Of a stretch of 64,000 nt of DNA, positions 44,890-53,537 are shown in pieces. The notes beneath the pieces were generated by a model. It made no database searches. It saw nothing but the letters and a program-made list of their open reading frames with translations, and was not told the origin of the DNA. Within the stretch, counting starts at the first letter, position 1; the number at the start of each line of letters is the position of its first letter. Source of the stretch: Opitutaceae bacterium UBA2377 (GTDB lineage Bacteria; Verrucomicrobiota; Verrucomicrobiia; Opitutales; Opitutaceae); assembly GCA_002344205.1 (NCBI GenBank), contig DDSZ01000038.1:30236-94235 (forward strand), given 5' to 3'. A program made the position numbers and the translations under genes.

Positions 44890-44919
44890 GGCTGCGGGCG
44901 GGTTGAGGCACCCGCAGCC
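44890..44919 (-). promoter_or_regulatory. Stable hairpin between atpE and atpF
   Basis: GGCTGCGGG (44890-44898) and CCCGCAGCC (44911-44919) form a perfect 9-bp stem with a 12-nt loop. No T-run follows, so it is not an intrinsic terminator. It may protect or partly terminate the atpBE end of the message, helping make more c subunit than b subunit. Confidence 0.5.
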
Positions 44920-44945
44920 GGTTGATTGATAACCTGGCGACTGAC

Positions 44946-45176
44946 TTAGGCGAGGAACAGGGCGAGGATGCCGAGACCTTCGGCGAGCGCCATACCGATG
45001 ATGGCCTGCACGAGGATCTTGCCGGAAGCGCCCGGGTTGCGGCCGACGGCTTCGGCGGCCTTGGTGCCGATCATGCCGACGCCGATGGCGGCGCCGAGCA
45101 GACCAAAGGCACTGGTGATGTTGCCGGTGATGCCTTGGGCAACTTCCGGAGTGGCTTGAGCGATGATGTCGATCAT
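44946..45176 (-). CDS. atpE: Fo ATP synthase c subunit
   Basis: 76 residues from ATG 45176 (an upstream in-frame start at 45227 would add an unrelated polar leader). Two membrane helices at about 20-44 and 54-76 are joined by the polar loop VGRNPGA (Arg46-Asn-Pro). The ion-carrying acid is Glu66 in [10 protein letters not shown]. The residue after it is Gly, and helix 1 has no Gln at the equivalent level, so the sodium-binding signature is absent and the ring is probably proton-driven. 69 nt after atpB. Confidence 0.96.
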   Translation of the reverse strand: MIDIIAQATPEVAQGITGNITSAFGLLGAAIGVGMIGTKAAEAVGRNPGASGKILVQAIIGMALAEGLGILALFLA

Positions 45177-45245
45177 GTTGGGTTTATTGTGTGGTTGTGG
45201 TTGTCCGTCGTGCGCACGCGTTGGCACGCTCCCGGCGGAAAAGTA

Positions 45246-46118
45246 TCAGTGATGGGATTCGGCGGCGGCGTGTTCGTCGGCATGATCATGGTCATCGCCG
45301 TGGTTGCAGAACAGGCCGATATAAACGGCGGAGAGGAGGGTGAAGACCGTGGCCTGGATGAGGCCCACGAGCAGTTCCATGAAGTAAAACACGAAGACGA
45401 AGCTCGTGCCGTGCAGGAGGTTTTCGCCACCGAAGACGTTGCCGAAAAGACGGACCGAAAGGGTAAAGGGACGGATGCTGATAGAGAACACCTCGATCAG
45501 GCCGACGATCACGAAGACGAGGGCGAGGATCGGATAGAGCCAGCCGGGGGTTTCCTTTTTCTCGGCCTTGTTGCCGAAGAGATCCCAGAGAATGAGTTTC
45601 AGGCCGGCATACTTGAAGATAATGATGAGGAAGGCACCGAACGAAACCAGTGCGAGGGCGATGGTGCTGTTGAAATCCGCCGAGAAGGGGCGAATCCACG
45701 GATTGGTCAGGTGGAATTTGCCATCGACTTCATGGCCCCAGCCGATGGTGCCGACGCCCGGCAGAAGGCCGGACCAATTTTGGAGCAGGATGAAGATGAA
45801 AAGCGTGACAAGCAGAGGGAAGACCGCCGGGAAGGCCTTTTTGCCCACAATCGGCTCGAACAGTTCGCGCAGGGCCTCGAGGAGCGATTCAAAAATCGAC
45901 TGGGCTTTGCCGGGCAGGATCTGGGGTTTGCCCACGACTCCCAAAATGAAGAGAATGATGACCGCCGAGACAAACCAGCCGGTCGCCATGCTGTTGGTGA
46001 TGGCCCAGCCGTTGCCGAAATCCACCAGCTTGCTGGCCGAAGGGGACACTGCGGCGAACGATGGTAGCGTCGCAGTCAGAAACAGGCTGAAGATGGTGAG
46101 TTTTTTGACCCGGGACAT
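45246..46118 (-). CDS. atpB: Fo ATP synthase a subunit
   Basis: 290 residues. A signal-like N-terminus (VKKLTIFSLFLTATLPSFAA) precedes a periplasmic segment, then five to six membrane helices. The essential Arg lies in FTLSVRLFGNVFGGENL (about 208-224), with a final helix GLIQATVFTLLSAVYIGL (about 252-269). The His-rich C-terminus (HGDDHDHADEHAAAESHH) is cytoplasmic or periplasmic and of unknown use. The subunit forms the two proton half-channels against the c-ring. First gene of the operon; no atpI/atpZ precedes it. Confidence 0.95.
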   Translation of the reverse strand: MSRVKKLTIFSLFLTATLPSFAAVSPSASKLVDFGNGWAITNSMATGWFVSAVIILFILGVVGKPQILPGKAQSIFESLLEALRELFEPIVGKKAFPAVFPLLVTLFIFILLQNWSGLLPGVGTIGWGHEVDGKFHLTNPWIRPFSADFNSTIALALVSFGAFLIIIFKYAGLKLILWDLFGNKAEKKETPGWLYPILALVFVIVGLIEVFSISIRPFTLSVRLFGNVFGGENLLHGTSFVFVFYFMELLVGLIQATVFTLLSAVYIGLFCNHGDDHDHADEHAAAESHH

Positions 46119-46156
46119 GGGTGCGCGACAGAAATTGGAAGGGTTTGAAAGGAAAT

Positions 46157-46186
46157 GACGTAGGCGGGCGGTCCCGGGAGCGTCAA
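46157..46186 (-). promoter_or_regulatory. Candidate promoter of the atp operon
   Basis: On the minus strand TTGACG (46181-46186) is followed after 18 nt by TACGTC (46157-46162), or after 17 nt by CTACGT. The atpB start is 38 nt downstream of the -10. It is the only convincing promoter-like pair in the 136-nt gap after trmB. Confidence 0.4.
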
Positions 46187-46214
46187 CCCTCTAAGCTCGT
46201 TAATTTTGGCTTCC

Positions 46215-46232
46215 GGGCGATAATTAGCGCCC
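46215..46232. promoter_or_regulatory. AT-cored palindrome upstream of the atp promoter
   Basis: GGGCGATAATTAGCGCCC is an inverted repeat with GGGCG/CGCCC arms around TAATTA, with one mismatched pair. It lies 23 nt after the trmB stop and about 30 nt above the atp -35 region. It may be an operator or a trmB 3' structure. Confidence 0.35.
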
Positions 46233-46254
46233 ACGGGGGCGCGGTGCCGGCTCC

Positions 46255-46851
46255 TTATGGGGCCGGGGCCGTGCATCGGGCGACGAGCGAATGGTGGGTC
46301 TCAGCCCGGCTTTGGAAGACGGTTTCAAACTCGAAGGGCCACGGTGCCTGCTCCGGCCGCCATGCGGGATGGTTGGAGAGCAGGCTCTCGACCTCGCGGA
46401 AATAGGGTTCGAAGTCGGTGCGGAAGCAGAGCAAGGCACCCGGCAGCGCCCGGCCGGCCAACTGTTGGAGAAACGGCGCCTGGAGGATGCGGTTTTTGTG
46501 GTGGCGGCGCTTGGGCCACGGATCAGGGAAGAGCACAAATATGCGCTGCAACCGCACGGCCGGAGGCAGGGCTTCGAGGAGCAGTGCGGCGTCGGCGTGA
46601 AAGAATGCAAGGTTGGCCCGCCCTGCCCGCCGCGCTTTTTTGCGGGCGCGGGCGACACGGTCGGCCAACAAATCCACCCCGAGGCAGTGCTCCGCGGGGT
46701 TGGTCTGGGCGTAGGCGGTGAGGAAATGGCCGTGGCCGCAGCCGATTTCGAGCGTGATGGCCGCGGGCCAACCGCCCCACAGTTCCGCACACTCCGCCTG
46801 CAGGGCGGCGAGGCGGGAGGAGCGCAGGGCGTTGGCTTCTTCGATGGGCAT
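46255..46851 (-). CDS. trmB: tRNA (guanine-N7-)-methyltransferase TrmB
   Basis: 198 residues. TrmB makes m7G46 in the tRNA variable loop. The SAM-binding strand ITLEIGCGHGHFLTAYA (about 32-48), CLGVDLLADRV, and the signature LFPDPWPKRRHHKNRI (about 105-120) are clear. A C-terminal FRTDFEPYF (about 143-151) contains the usual T-D motif. It is slightly short at the N-terminus compared with the ~210-240 usual. 53 nt after the kinase gene on the same strand, it may belong to the phoBR transcript. Confidence 0.93.
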   Translation of the reverse strand: MPIEEANALRSSRLAALQAECAELWGGWPAAITLEIGCGHGHFLTAYAQTNPAEHCLGVDLLADRVARARKKARRAGRANLAFFHADAALLLEALPPAVRLQRIFVLFPDPWPKRRHHKNRILQAPFLQQLAGRALPGALLCFRTDFEPYFREVESLLSNHPAWRPEQAPWPFEFETVFQSRAETHHSLVARCTAPAP

Positions 46852-46904
46852 CGGGGCAGGCAGCTACGCCCCGGCCCCGGCCGGCGCAAGCCCCGTATCG
46901 CGCC

Positions 46905-48176
46905 TCATTTTGCCTCGCGGCGCGGCAGACTGAAATAGAAGGCGGTCCCCTGCCCCAACTGGCTCTCGACCCAAACGCGCCCGCCGTGGAGTTGCACGAT
47001 GTGTTTTACGATGCTCAGGCCGAGGCCGGTGCCGCCTTTTTCCCGGGAGCGGCCTTTGTCCACCCGGTAAAAGCGCTCGAAGATGTGCGGCTGGTCCTCC
47101 GGCGGGATGCCTGGGCCGTTGTCGCGCACGCAGACGACCACCTCCCCGGCCCGCGGCTCCGCGGATACCGTGATGACGGCGCCCTTGGGCGTATATTTCA
47201 GGGCATTATCGAGAAGGTTTTCCAACACCTGGGTGATCTTGGAGGCGTCAATCCAAAGGCTGCCCGTGGCCGGATCCACTGTGCAATCTACCCGCCGGTC
47301 GCCGGCCGCCGGCCGCGTCCGGTAATCCTCGGCCACCTCGGCAATGATTTTGGCGAAAGGCACCGTCTCCCGCTGGAGGCCGGGGTTGACGGACTCGAGC
47401 CGGGAAAGCGTGAGCAGATCTTCCAGCAGCGAATTTAGGCGCTCGGTGTGGCGCTGGATGGTGCGCAGAAAGCGTTCGCGATCCCCGGCCGGCATGTCGT
47501 GGTGCCCGTCCACCAGCGTCTCGATGTAGCCCTTGATCACGCTCAACGGGGTGCGCAGCTCATGGGAGACATTGGCCACGAAATCGCGGCGGACCGCCTC
47601 TAGTTTGCGCTGGTGGGAGATGTCGTGGAGGACAAAAAGCGCCCACTGATAATCCTGCCCGTCGAGTGGCGGGATGAGCGAGCCGGTGACCTCGGCCCAA
47701 ACAGAGTCGCTGCCCTTGGCGAACTCGATGGTCTGGCGGGGCACCGCGCGGCCGGCCCGCAGGGCCTCGACGTAGTCGAGGAACTCCCGGCTTTGCAACA
47801 CGAGCTCGACGCGGCTGCCCATAATGTCGGTGGCGGACGGGAAAATTCCCTGGAGGGCCCGGTTGGCGAGCAGGATGTGGTTGGTGTGGTCCACGATGAG
47901 CACCGCTTCCTGCAAACTGCCCAAGGTGGCCTCCAGTTGCGCGAGCTGGCTCGTGCGGAATTGCTGGAGGCGGTTGACCTCGCCCGTGAGCGCACTGGCC
48001 GCTTCGCAGAGCCGGTCCCAATCGGCGCCGAGGTGGTCGGCCGCCTCTTCGCGGAGGTAGGGCTGGCGCTCGGTGATGGATTGCTCGAGCCCGCGCAGGG
48101 CACGGCGGTGTTGCCGCAGCTTGAACACGGCAACCAGCAGCGCGAGGGCCAGACCGGCGGCGAGCAATCCCGTCAT
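46905..48176 (-). CDS. phoR: Membrane sensor histidine kinase, PhoR-like
   Basis: 423 residues. One N-terminal membrane helix (about 3-20) is followed by a basic stop-transfer stretch, a PAS domain (about 88-185; EAVLIVDHTNHILLANRAL), a HisKA domain with FVANVSHELRTPLSVIKGYIE (His205), and a HATPase domain (VLENLLDNALKYTP, VRDNGPGIPPEDQPHIFERFYRVD, GGTGLGLSIVKHIV). The arrangement fits PhoR kinases that sense phosphate limitation through PstSCAB/PhoU. There is no pst or phoU gene in the window, so the symbol is tentative. Overlaps the regulator by 4 nt (48173-48176). Confidence 0.88.
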   Translation of the reverse strand: MTGLLAAGLALALLVAVFKLRQHRRALRGLEQSITERQPYLREEAADHLGADWDRLCEAASALTGEVNRLQQFRTSQLAQLEATLGSLQEAVLIVDHTNHILLANRALQGIFPSATDIMGSRVELVLQSREFLDYVEALRAGRAVPRQTIEFAKGSDSVWAEVTGSLIPPLDGQDYQWALFVLHDISHQRKLEAVRRDFVANVSHELRTPLSVIKGYIETLVDGHHDMPAGDRERFLRTIQRHTERLNSLLEDLLTLSRLESVNPGLQRETVPFAKIIAEVAEDYRTRPAAGDRRVDCTVDPATGSLWIDASKITQVLENLLDNALKYTPKGAVITVSAEPRAGEVVVCVRDNGPGIPPEDQPHIFERFYRVDKGRSREKGGTGLGLSIVKHIVQLHGGRVWVESQLGQGTAFYFSLPRREAK

Positions 48177-48883
48177 GCGCGGACTTTTTGCTCGGCCATC
48201 CGGTAGCCCACACCGCGGATGGTTTCGATCCAGTTGGCTTCGCCGGCGAGTTTCTCGCGCAGGCGGCGCACGTGCGTGTCCACGGTGCGGGTCTCAATCT
48301 CGGTCTCGTAGTTCCAGACGTTGATCAACAGATGCTCGCGGGTCTGCACGCGCCCGCGTCGCTCCATCAGCAGGTGCAGCAGCTTGAATTCCGTGGCGGT
48401 GAGGTCCACCGGTTGGCCGCTGACGGACACCGTGTGCCGCTCGGTATCCAGCACGATCTCGCCCACCTGCAGTTGTTTCACCGGCGCGGGTTCCCCCTCG
48501 CCCGCCCGGCGCAGGATCGATTGCACGCGCAGGACGAGTTCCTTTGTGCTGAAAGGCTTGCAGATATAGTCGTCCGCCCCGCTCTCGAGCCCTTGGATGC
48601 GGTCGTTTTCCTCGGCCTTGGCGGTGAGGAAGATGACCGGCACCCGCTTGAGCTTGGGGTCGGCGCGCAACATGCGGCAGATCTGGATACCGTTCAGTTC
48701 CGGCATCATCACGTCGAGGATCACAAGGTCGGGGACAAATGAACGGGCCAGGCCGATGCTGGCATGCGGGTTGTTTACGGTCTCCACCTGCAGGCCCTTG
48801 CTCTTGAGCGTGTAGGCCAGCAGGTCCGTCACATCCGGCTCATCGTCCACCACGAGAATTTTCTTGGGTTTGGTCTCTGCCAT
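48173..48883 (-). CDS. phoB: OmpR/PhoB-family response regulator
   Basis: 236 residues. The receiver has ILVVDDEPDV (acidic pair about 13-15), phospho-acceptor Asp57 in DLVILDVMMPELNG, Thr in PVIFLTAKAEE and Lys in YICKPFST. The winged helix (about 135-232) shows LTATEFKLLHLLMERRGRVQTREHLL and RTVDTHVRRLREKLA with WIETIRGVGYRM. Paired with the PAS-HisKA kinase by a 4-nt overlap, giving a canonical two-component pair of the phoBR type. mnmG lies upstream on the same strand after a 94-nt gap, in which a repeated TTGT motif is seen but no convincing Pho box. Confidence 0.88.
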   Translation of the reverse strand: MAETKPKKILVVDDEPDVTDLLAYTLKSKGLQVETVNNPHASIGLARSFVPDLVILDVMMPELNGIQICRMLRADPKLKRVPVIFLTAKAEENDRIQGLESGADDYICKPFSTKELVLRVQSILRRAGEGEPAPVKQLQVGEIVLDTERHTVSVSGQPVDLTATEFKLLHLLMERRGRVQTREHLLINVWNYETEIETRTVDTHVRRLREKLAGEANWIETIRGVGYRMAEQKVRA

Positions 48884-48977
48884 GGGTGTCAGATTAGGAC
48901 AGGACTCTGTGCCGGACTAGTGAATTAAGGGGCCGTTTCACAAATGTTACAACGTCACCGCGCCGACGCCCAATTGC

Positions 48978-50855
48978 TCAATCGGAGCGATCAGGGCGAC
49001 TTGCTCGCGAATCCATCAACACCATTAAGATGCTGATATCTGCTGGGTTAACACCGCTTATGCGGCTGGCTTGGCCCAAGGTCATCGGCTTGATGGCCGA
49101 CAACTTAAGGGCGCTTTCCTTTCGCAACCCTTTGATATTCATGTAGTCAAGGGTCGCCGGGATCCGGATCTTTTCGATGTGGCTGAGCTTCTCAACTTGG
49201 CGCTGTTCGCGCACCAAATAACCTTGGTAGCGCACCCGATAAAGCACCTCTTCGCGCACGTTTACGTCCGCGTTCAGGAAGGCGGGCGGAAGCATCTCCA
49301 AGGCTTCTCCGCGGCGTAATCGGTCGCCTAGGGATTTGCCGCCCAGCTTTTGATTTTCGAGCGTCGCAGCCCACGTCTCGATTTGGGTTTGCTTGGCCGA
49401 TATCTTTTCCAATCGGCTTTTAGGCAATAAATTAAGCGATTTTGCGTGATGGTATAACCGGAGTTCCGCGCTGCCATGGTTGAAGAGTAGGCGATGCTCG
49501 GCGCGACTGGTAAACATGCGATATGGTTCACTGGTGCCCTTGTTGACGAGGTCGTCGATCAGCACCCCGATATAGCCCTCGTGGCGCTGGATCAAGAGCG
49601 GCTCCCCTCCCCTGACCTTCTGGACGGCATTCACGCCAGCGACCAAGCCCTGGCAAGCTGCCTCTTCGTAACCGGAAGTCCCGTTGATTTGTCCCGCGAA
49701 AAACAGGTTTTCCACCCGCTTGGATTCCAAGGTTGGGAAAAGCTGGGTCGGCGGCGAAAAATCATATTCGACCGCATACGCCGGTCGCAGCAGCACCGCC
49801 TGCTCCAGACCCGGGATGCTGTGCACCATGTCGAGCTGCACATCGAACGGCAGACTCGTTGAAAGACCGTTGACGTAATACTCGTTGGTGGAGCGCCCTT
49901 CGGGCTCCAGAAAAAGCAGGTGCCGGGGTTTGTCGGCGAAGCGCACAAACTTATCTTCGATGCTCGGACAGTAACGCGGCCCCACCCCCTCGATCTCGCC
50001 GCCATACATGGCAGACTTATGGAGATTATCGCGGACGATCTGGGCGGTTTCGGCGGTCGTGTGCGTCATCCAGCACGAGATTTGGGCGGTGCCGGGCTGC
50101 CACCCGAGGCGCTGCTCGCCGGTATGTTCCACGTGGAACATGTTCTCGGCGTCGCGGGTGTCGTGAAAGGCAAACAGGGTTGGAGTCGGGTCGCCTTTCT
50201 GTTCCTGAAGTTTGCTGAAGTCCAAGCTCCGGCCGAGAAGTCTCGGCGGCGTCCCGGTCTTGAGTCGCTGCAATTCGATGCCGGCCTCCAGAAAACTGGC
50301 CGACAGGGTCTTGGCGCTGAAATCGCCCAAGCGGCCGCCTTCATTCTTGTTTTGGCCAATATGCATCAGGCCGCGCAAAAACGTCCCGGTGGTGACGACC
50401 ACGGTTCGACCGGTAAATTCGATATCGAGATTCGTGCGAACGGCCGTGACCCGGTCTTGCGCATATACCAAACCGGTCACCGTGGCCTGGAATATCTGGA
50501 GATTGGGCTGCAGCTCCAGTGTCTGCTTAAGCCGGAATTGGTAGGCTTTCTTGTCGCACTGGGCCCGAGGCGATTGCACCGCCGGGCCTTTGGACTCATT
50601 GAGCAGTCGAAACTGGATGCCGGTCAGATCCGTGTTGATGGCCATCTCTCCGCCCAGCGCATCGATCTCGCGGACGATCTGCCCCTTGGCCTGACCACCG
50701 ATGGCCGGGTTGCAGCTCATCTGGGCAATGGTGTCGATATTGCCCGTGAGGAGTAGGGTGGAGGCGCCCATGCGAGAAGCGGCCAAGGCGGCCTCCACGC
50801 CGGCGTGGCCGGCGCCGCAGACGATCACATCGAAAGGATTCTTATTATAAATCAT
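48978..50855 (-). CDS. mnmG: tRNA uridine 5-carboxymethylaminomethyl modification enzyme MnmG (GidA)
   Basis: 625 residues. With MnmE it modifies U34 of tRNAs reading NNA/NNG codons, using FAD, NADH, a folate and glycine or ammonium. The N-terminal dinucleotide-binding motif [22 protein letters not shown] (split across about 9-30) is classic, then [23 protein letters not shown] and [16 protein letters not shown]. The C-terminal helical domain has the MnmE-interacting segment. A perfect parS-like palindrome (50124-50141) lies within codons for MFHVEHT (about residues 240-245). Base use is notably less GC-rich than the neighbours: the 60 bases from 49381 hold 23 G+C. 15 nt after mnmE. Confidence 0.97.
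   Translation of the reverse strand: MIYNKNPFDVIVCGAGHAGVEAALAASRMGASTLLLTGNIDTIAQMSCNPAIGGQAKGQIVREIDALGGEMAINTDLTGIQFRLLNESKGPAVQSPRAQCDKKAYQFRLKQTLELQPNLQIFQATVTGLVYAQDRVTAVRTNLDIEFTGRTVVVTTGTFLRGLMHIGQNKNEGGRLGDFSAKTLSASFLEAGIELQRLKTGTPPRLLGRSLDFSKLQEQKGDPTPTLFAFHDTRDAENMFHVEHTGEQRLGWQPGTAQISCWMTHTTAETAQIVRDNLHKSAMYGGEIEGVGPRYCPSIEDKFVRFADKPRHLLFLEPEGRSTNEYYVNGLSTSLPFDVQLDMVHSIPGLEQAVLLRPAYAVEYDFSPPTQLFPTLESKRVENLFFAGQINGTSGYEEAACQGLVAGVNAVQKVRGGEPLLIQRHEGYIGVLIDDLVNKGTSEPYRMFTSRAEHRLLFNHGSAELRLYHHAKSLNLLPKSRLEKISAKQTQIETWAATLENQKLGGKSLGDRLRRGEALEMLPPAFLNADVNVREEVLYRVRYQGYLVREQRQVEKLSHIEKIRIPATLDYMNIKGLRKESALKLSAIKPMTLGQASRISGVNPADISILMVLMDSRASRPDRSD
50124..50141. other. Perfect parS-like palindrome inside mnmG
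   Basis: ATGTTCCACGTGGAACAT is an 18-bp perfect palindrome. Its central 16 bp (50125-50140) match TGTTNCACGTGNAACA, the core consensus of the ParB centromere site parS in many bacteria. It was the only full match I noticed in the window. parS sites commonly lie near the replication origin, as do mnmEG genes. Confidence 0.75.
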
Positions 50856-50870
50856 TAACTGGCACTGGTT

Positions 50871-52226
50871 TCACTTGCCGATGCAAAAACTGGAAAACAA
50901 GTGATCGAGCATCCGCTCATTGTCCACCCGCCCCGCGATCTCGCTATAAGCGGCCAAGGCTTCGCGCAGCTCACTGGCCACGAGCTCAGTCGCTTCGTTG
51001 GCTTCGAGCTTGGCCTTGGCCTCGGCCAAACAGGTCTTGGCCCGCTCCAAGGCATCGGCGTGCCGGGCATTGATGGCAATCAGCTCAGCCCCCACCGAAA
51101 CCGCGAACGCTTCAGCCCGGCGCACCAGTGCTGCCTGTAAATCTTCCAGACCCGAGCCGGTCGCACTAGAAATTGTTACTAGTTCGAATTGTTTAAACTG
51201 AATGTTATTTTCAGGGTGGGGCGGCAAGTCGGCTTTGTTGGCGACCACGAGCGTGCGGGCCGGCGTGAGGCTGGCCATGATCTCCGGCGGGAGCGTCGGC
51301 GCGGGGAGAGATGAGTCGAAGACCAGCAGAATCAAATCCGCCTCGCGGGCCCGCTCGAGACTGAGTTCGATGCCGCGCTGTTCGAGCGGGGCGGGGGAGG
51401 GATTCAATCCGGCGGTATCAATCAGCCGCAGGCTGTGCGGACCGATGATGATGCGCTCTTCCAAATAATCCCGTGTGGTGCCCGGCTCCGGGCTGACCAG
51501 CGCCCGTTCGCGACCAAGCAAACGGTTGAGCAACATGCTTTTGCCCGCGTTTGGTCGGCCGAGGATCACGGTCTTGAGTCCCTCCCGCAGAACATCGCCA
51601 TAGCGATTGGTCGCGAGCAGCCGTCCGGTCTCAAGCGAGAGGCGGGCGATCTCGGATTGCACCAAGGCGCGATCCTCGTCCGGCAAATCCTCCTCGGGAA
51701 AATCAATGTAGGCCTCGATTCGGGCCAGCACGCCGAGCAATCCGTCCACCAGCCCCGCCATGTGCCGGCCCAGCGCCCCGCGCAACTGCTGGTTGGCCGC
51801 CGCGAGCGCCCGCTCGCTGCGCGCATGGATGAGATCCATCACGGCTTCCGCCTGACTCAGGTCCACGCGACCGTGCAAAAACGCCCGCTGCGTGAATTCG
51901 CCGGGCGCGGCGGCCCGGCAGCCGCGGGCCAGCAGATCCCCGAGGATACGCTGCGCGATGAACGGGTTGCCGTGGCAGGAAATCTCCAGCACGTCCTCGC
52001 CAGTGTAGGACGCGGGGGCTTGGAAAAAAGTCGTAAGCACATCGTCCACCAGGCCGCCGGCCCGGTCGCGGTAATCCGTGCGGTGCGCCACGCGGGGTGG
52101 GGGAGCGGCCCCGCAGATCTCCCGCACCAGACGTGCTGTATCCGGTCCTGAGATACGAATGACCGCCAGGGCGGAGGTGCCGGTGGGAGTGGCCAGGGCG
52201 GCGATGGTGTCGGGCGGGTGCGCCAT
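50871..52226 (-). CDS. mnmE: tRNA modification GTPase MnmE (TrmE)
   Basis: 451 residues from ATG 52226. The N-terminal tetrahydrofolate-binding domain starts DTIAALATPTGTSALAVIRISG; then FTQRAFLHGRVDLSQAEAVMDLI; then the G domain with GRPNAGKSMLLNRLLG (G1, about 223-238), PGTTRDYLEE (G2), DTAGL (G3) and VANKADL (G4). It ends in the required C-terminal CIGK with the catalytic Cys. The upstream frame to 52520 is antisense to the HlyD-type gene and was excluded. 15 nt before mnmG on the same strand. Confidence 0.96.
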   Translation of the reverse strand: MAHPPDTIAALATPTGTSALAVIRISGPDTARLVREICGAAPPPRVAHRTDYRDRAGGLVDDVLTTFFQAPASYTGEDVLEISCHGNPFIAQRILGDLLARGCRAAAPGEFTQRAFLHGRVDLSQAEAVMDLIHARSERALAAANQQLRGALGRHMAGLVDGLLGVLARIEAYIDFPEEDLPDEDRALVQSEIARLSLETGRLLATNRYGDVLREGLKTVILGRPNAGKSMLLNRLLGRERALVSPEPGTTRDYLEERIIIGPHSLRLIDTAGLNPSPAPLEQRGIELSLERAREADLILLVFDSSLPAPTLPPEIMASLTPARTLVVANKADLPPHPENNIQFKQFELVTISSATGSGLEDLQAALVRRAEAFAVSVGAELIAINARHADALERAKTCLAEAKAKLEANEATELVASELREALAAYSEIAGRVDNERMLDHLFSSFCIGK

Positions 52227-52276
52227 GCCCGCAGGCAAGCCGCGCCGGGCCTGAAGGCAAAAACAAAACCCGTGCC

Positions 52277-53530
52277 TCAGCGGCCGGCCGCATGCACGGG
52301 CCGCACGCGCACGCCGTCCGCCACCTTGTCGCCGGGATACACGATCACCCGCTCGTCCGCGCGCAGGCCGGCCACGATTTCCGTGGCGAGGCCGTTGCCG
52401 TGACCCGGGCTGACAGCGCGAAGCCTCGCCCGCCCGCCCTCGACCACATAGGCCTGCCAGCCGCCGTCGCGCTGGAACAGCGCTCCGGCCGGCACCTGCA
52501 GCACGCGGTCGCCGGCCCAAGTGACGATGCGCGCTTCCACCCGGTAGGCGTCGCCGAGGGTGGGGCGCTGCTCCAGCGGATCGATCAGATCAACGATGAC
52601 GTTGACCCGCTGTTCCTCGACGCCGAGGGCGGAAATCTTGGTGAAGGCGGCCGGCTCCACCCAGCGCACCTGTGCTTCCAGCGCCGCGGCGCCGCCCCAT
52701 TGCTCCAACCGCACGCGGGCGCCGGGGGCGATGGCCACGGCATCGCGCGACAGCACCTCGATGCGCGCCTCGAGATCTGCCGGATCCCCGACCTCGACCA
52801 GCGAAAAACCGGCGGGCACCACGCGCTCGCTTTCCTGAAAGACCCGCAGCACCCGGCCGCTGACCGGCGAAGTGATCACGAGCGGCTCACCCCGGGATGC
52901 CTCGCTCTCGGGCCGGCCGCGCAGCAACACGGCCCGGGCCTGCTCCAGCTCGAAGCCCGCCACCTGCAGGGCAAACTCCGCCGCGCGGGCTTCCTGCTGC
53001 GCGGTGATGTCGCGGGTTTCCACGGCATCGAACTCCTGCCGGGAAATCGATCCTGCGGCGTGCAGCGTCTGCATCCGGCCGCGGTCGTTTTCCGCCATGC
53101 GCGCCGCGGCCTGGGCGCGGGTTTGCTGCGCCAGCGCCAGTTCTTTCGCCGCGGTCGCCGCCTGCACCCGGGCTTGCGCCTGCGCTTCGCCCCGGGCGTC
53201 GAGCAGGTCGGCACCGCGCGTCTCCAGCACCGCGAGCACCGTCCGGCCGGCTTCCACCGCGGCGCCGGGTTTCCAATCGATCCGCCGCAACTGGCCCGCC
53301 ACCGGGCTGGATACCACGTAGCGGTTTTTCACCCGGGTCATGCCTTCCTCATCAACCGTGACCGCGAGCGGCCCGTAGCCGGCGGCGGCGGTTTCAACCG
53401 GCAGCGGTTTCGGCCAGAGCCCGACGACAATCAGGGCGACGAGGAGGCCGGCGCCGGCCCACGGCAGGTAGGACTGCCAACGGCGGCCGGCAACGGGCCG
53501 GCGGGCGGGTGAAGAAGTGGTAGCATTCAT
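52277..53530 (-). CDS. HlyD-type periplasmic adaptor of an ABC exporter
   Basis: 417 residues. One N-terminal membrane helix (about 20-40; LPWAGAGLLVALIVVGLW) anchors a membrane-fusion protein. The barrel-sandwich halves are near 65-100 (VVSSPVAGQLRRIDWKPGA) and 220-245 (ITSPVSGRVLRVFQESERVV), with an Ala/Gln-rich coiled coil between (about 110-205). It connects the inner-membrane permease to an outer-membrane channel; no TolC-like gene is nearby. 7 nt after the FtsX-type permease. The ATPase-permease-adaptor set resembles the DevBCA heterocyst glycolipid exporter and MacAB; substrate unknown. Confidence 0.85.
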   Translation of the reverse strand: MNATTSSPARRPVAGRRWQSYLPWAGAGLLVALIVVGLWPKPLPVETAAAGYGPLAVTVDEEGMTRVKNRYVVSSPVAGQLRRIDWKPGAAVEAGRTVLAVLETRGADLLDARGEAQAQARVQAATAAKELALAQQTRAQAAARMAENDRGRMQTLHAAGSISRQEFDAVETRDITAQQEARAAEFALQVAGFELEQARAVLLRGRPESEASRGEPLVITSPVSGRVLRVFQESERVVPAGFSLVEVGDPADLEARIEVLSRDAVAIAPGARVRLEQWGGAAALEAQVRWVEPAAFTKISALGVEEQRVNVIVDLIDPLEQRPTLGDAYRVEARIVTWAGDRVLQVPAGALFQRDGGWQAYVVEGGRARLRAVSPGHGNGLATEIVAGLRADERVIVYPGDKVADGVRVRPVHAAGR

Positions 53531-53537
53531 GGGAAAA

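Noticed and set aside
48935-48953. Possible Pho box upstream of phoB
   Set aside because: TTGT-like half-sites repeat about 9 nt apart, not the 11-nt spacing of Pho boxes, and the match is weak.
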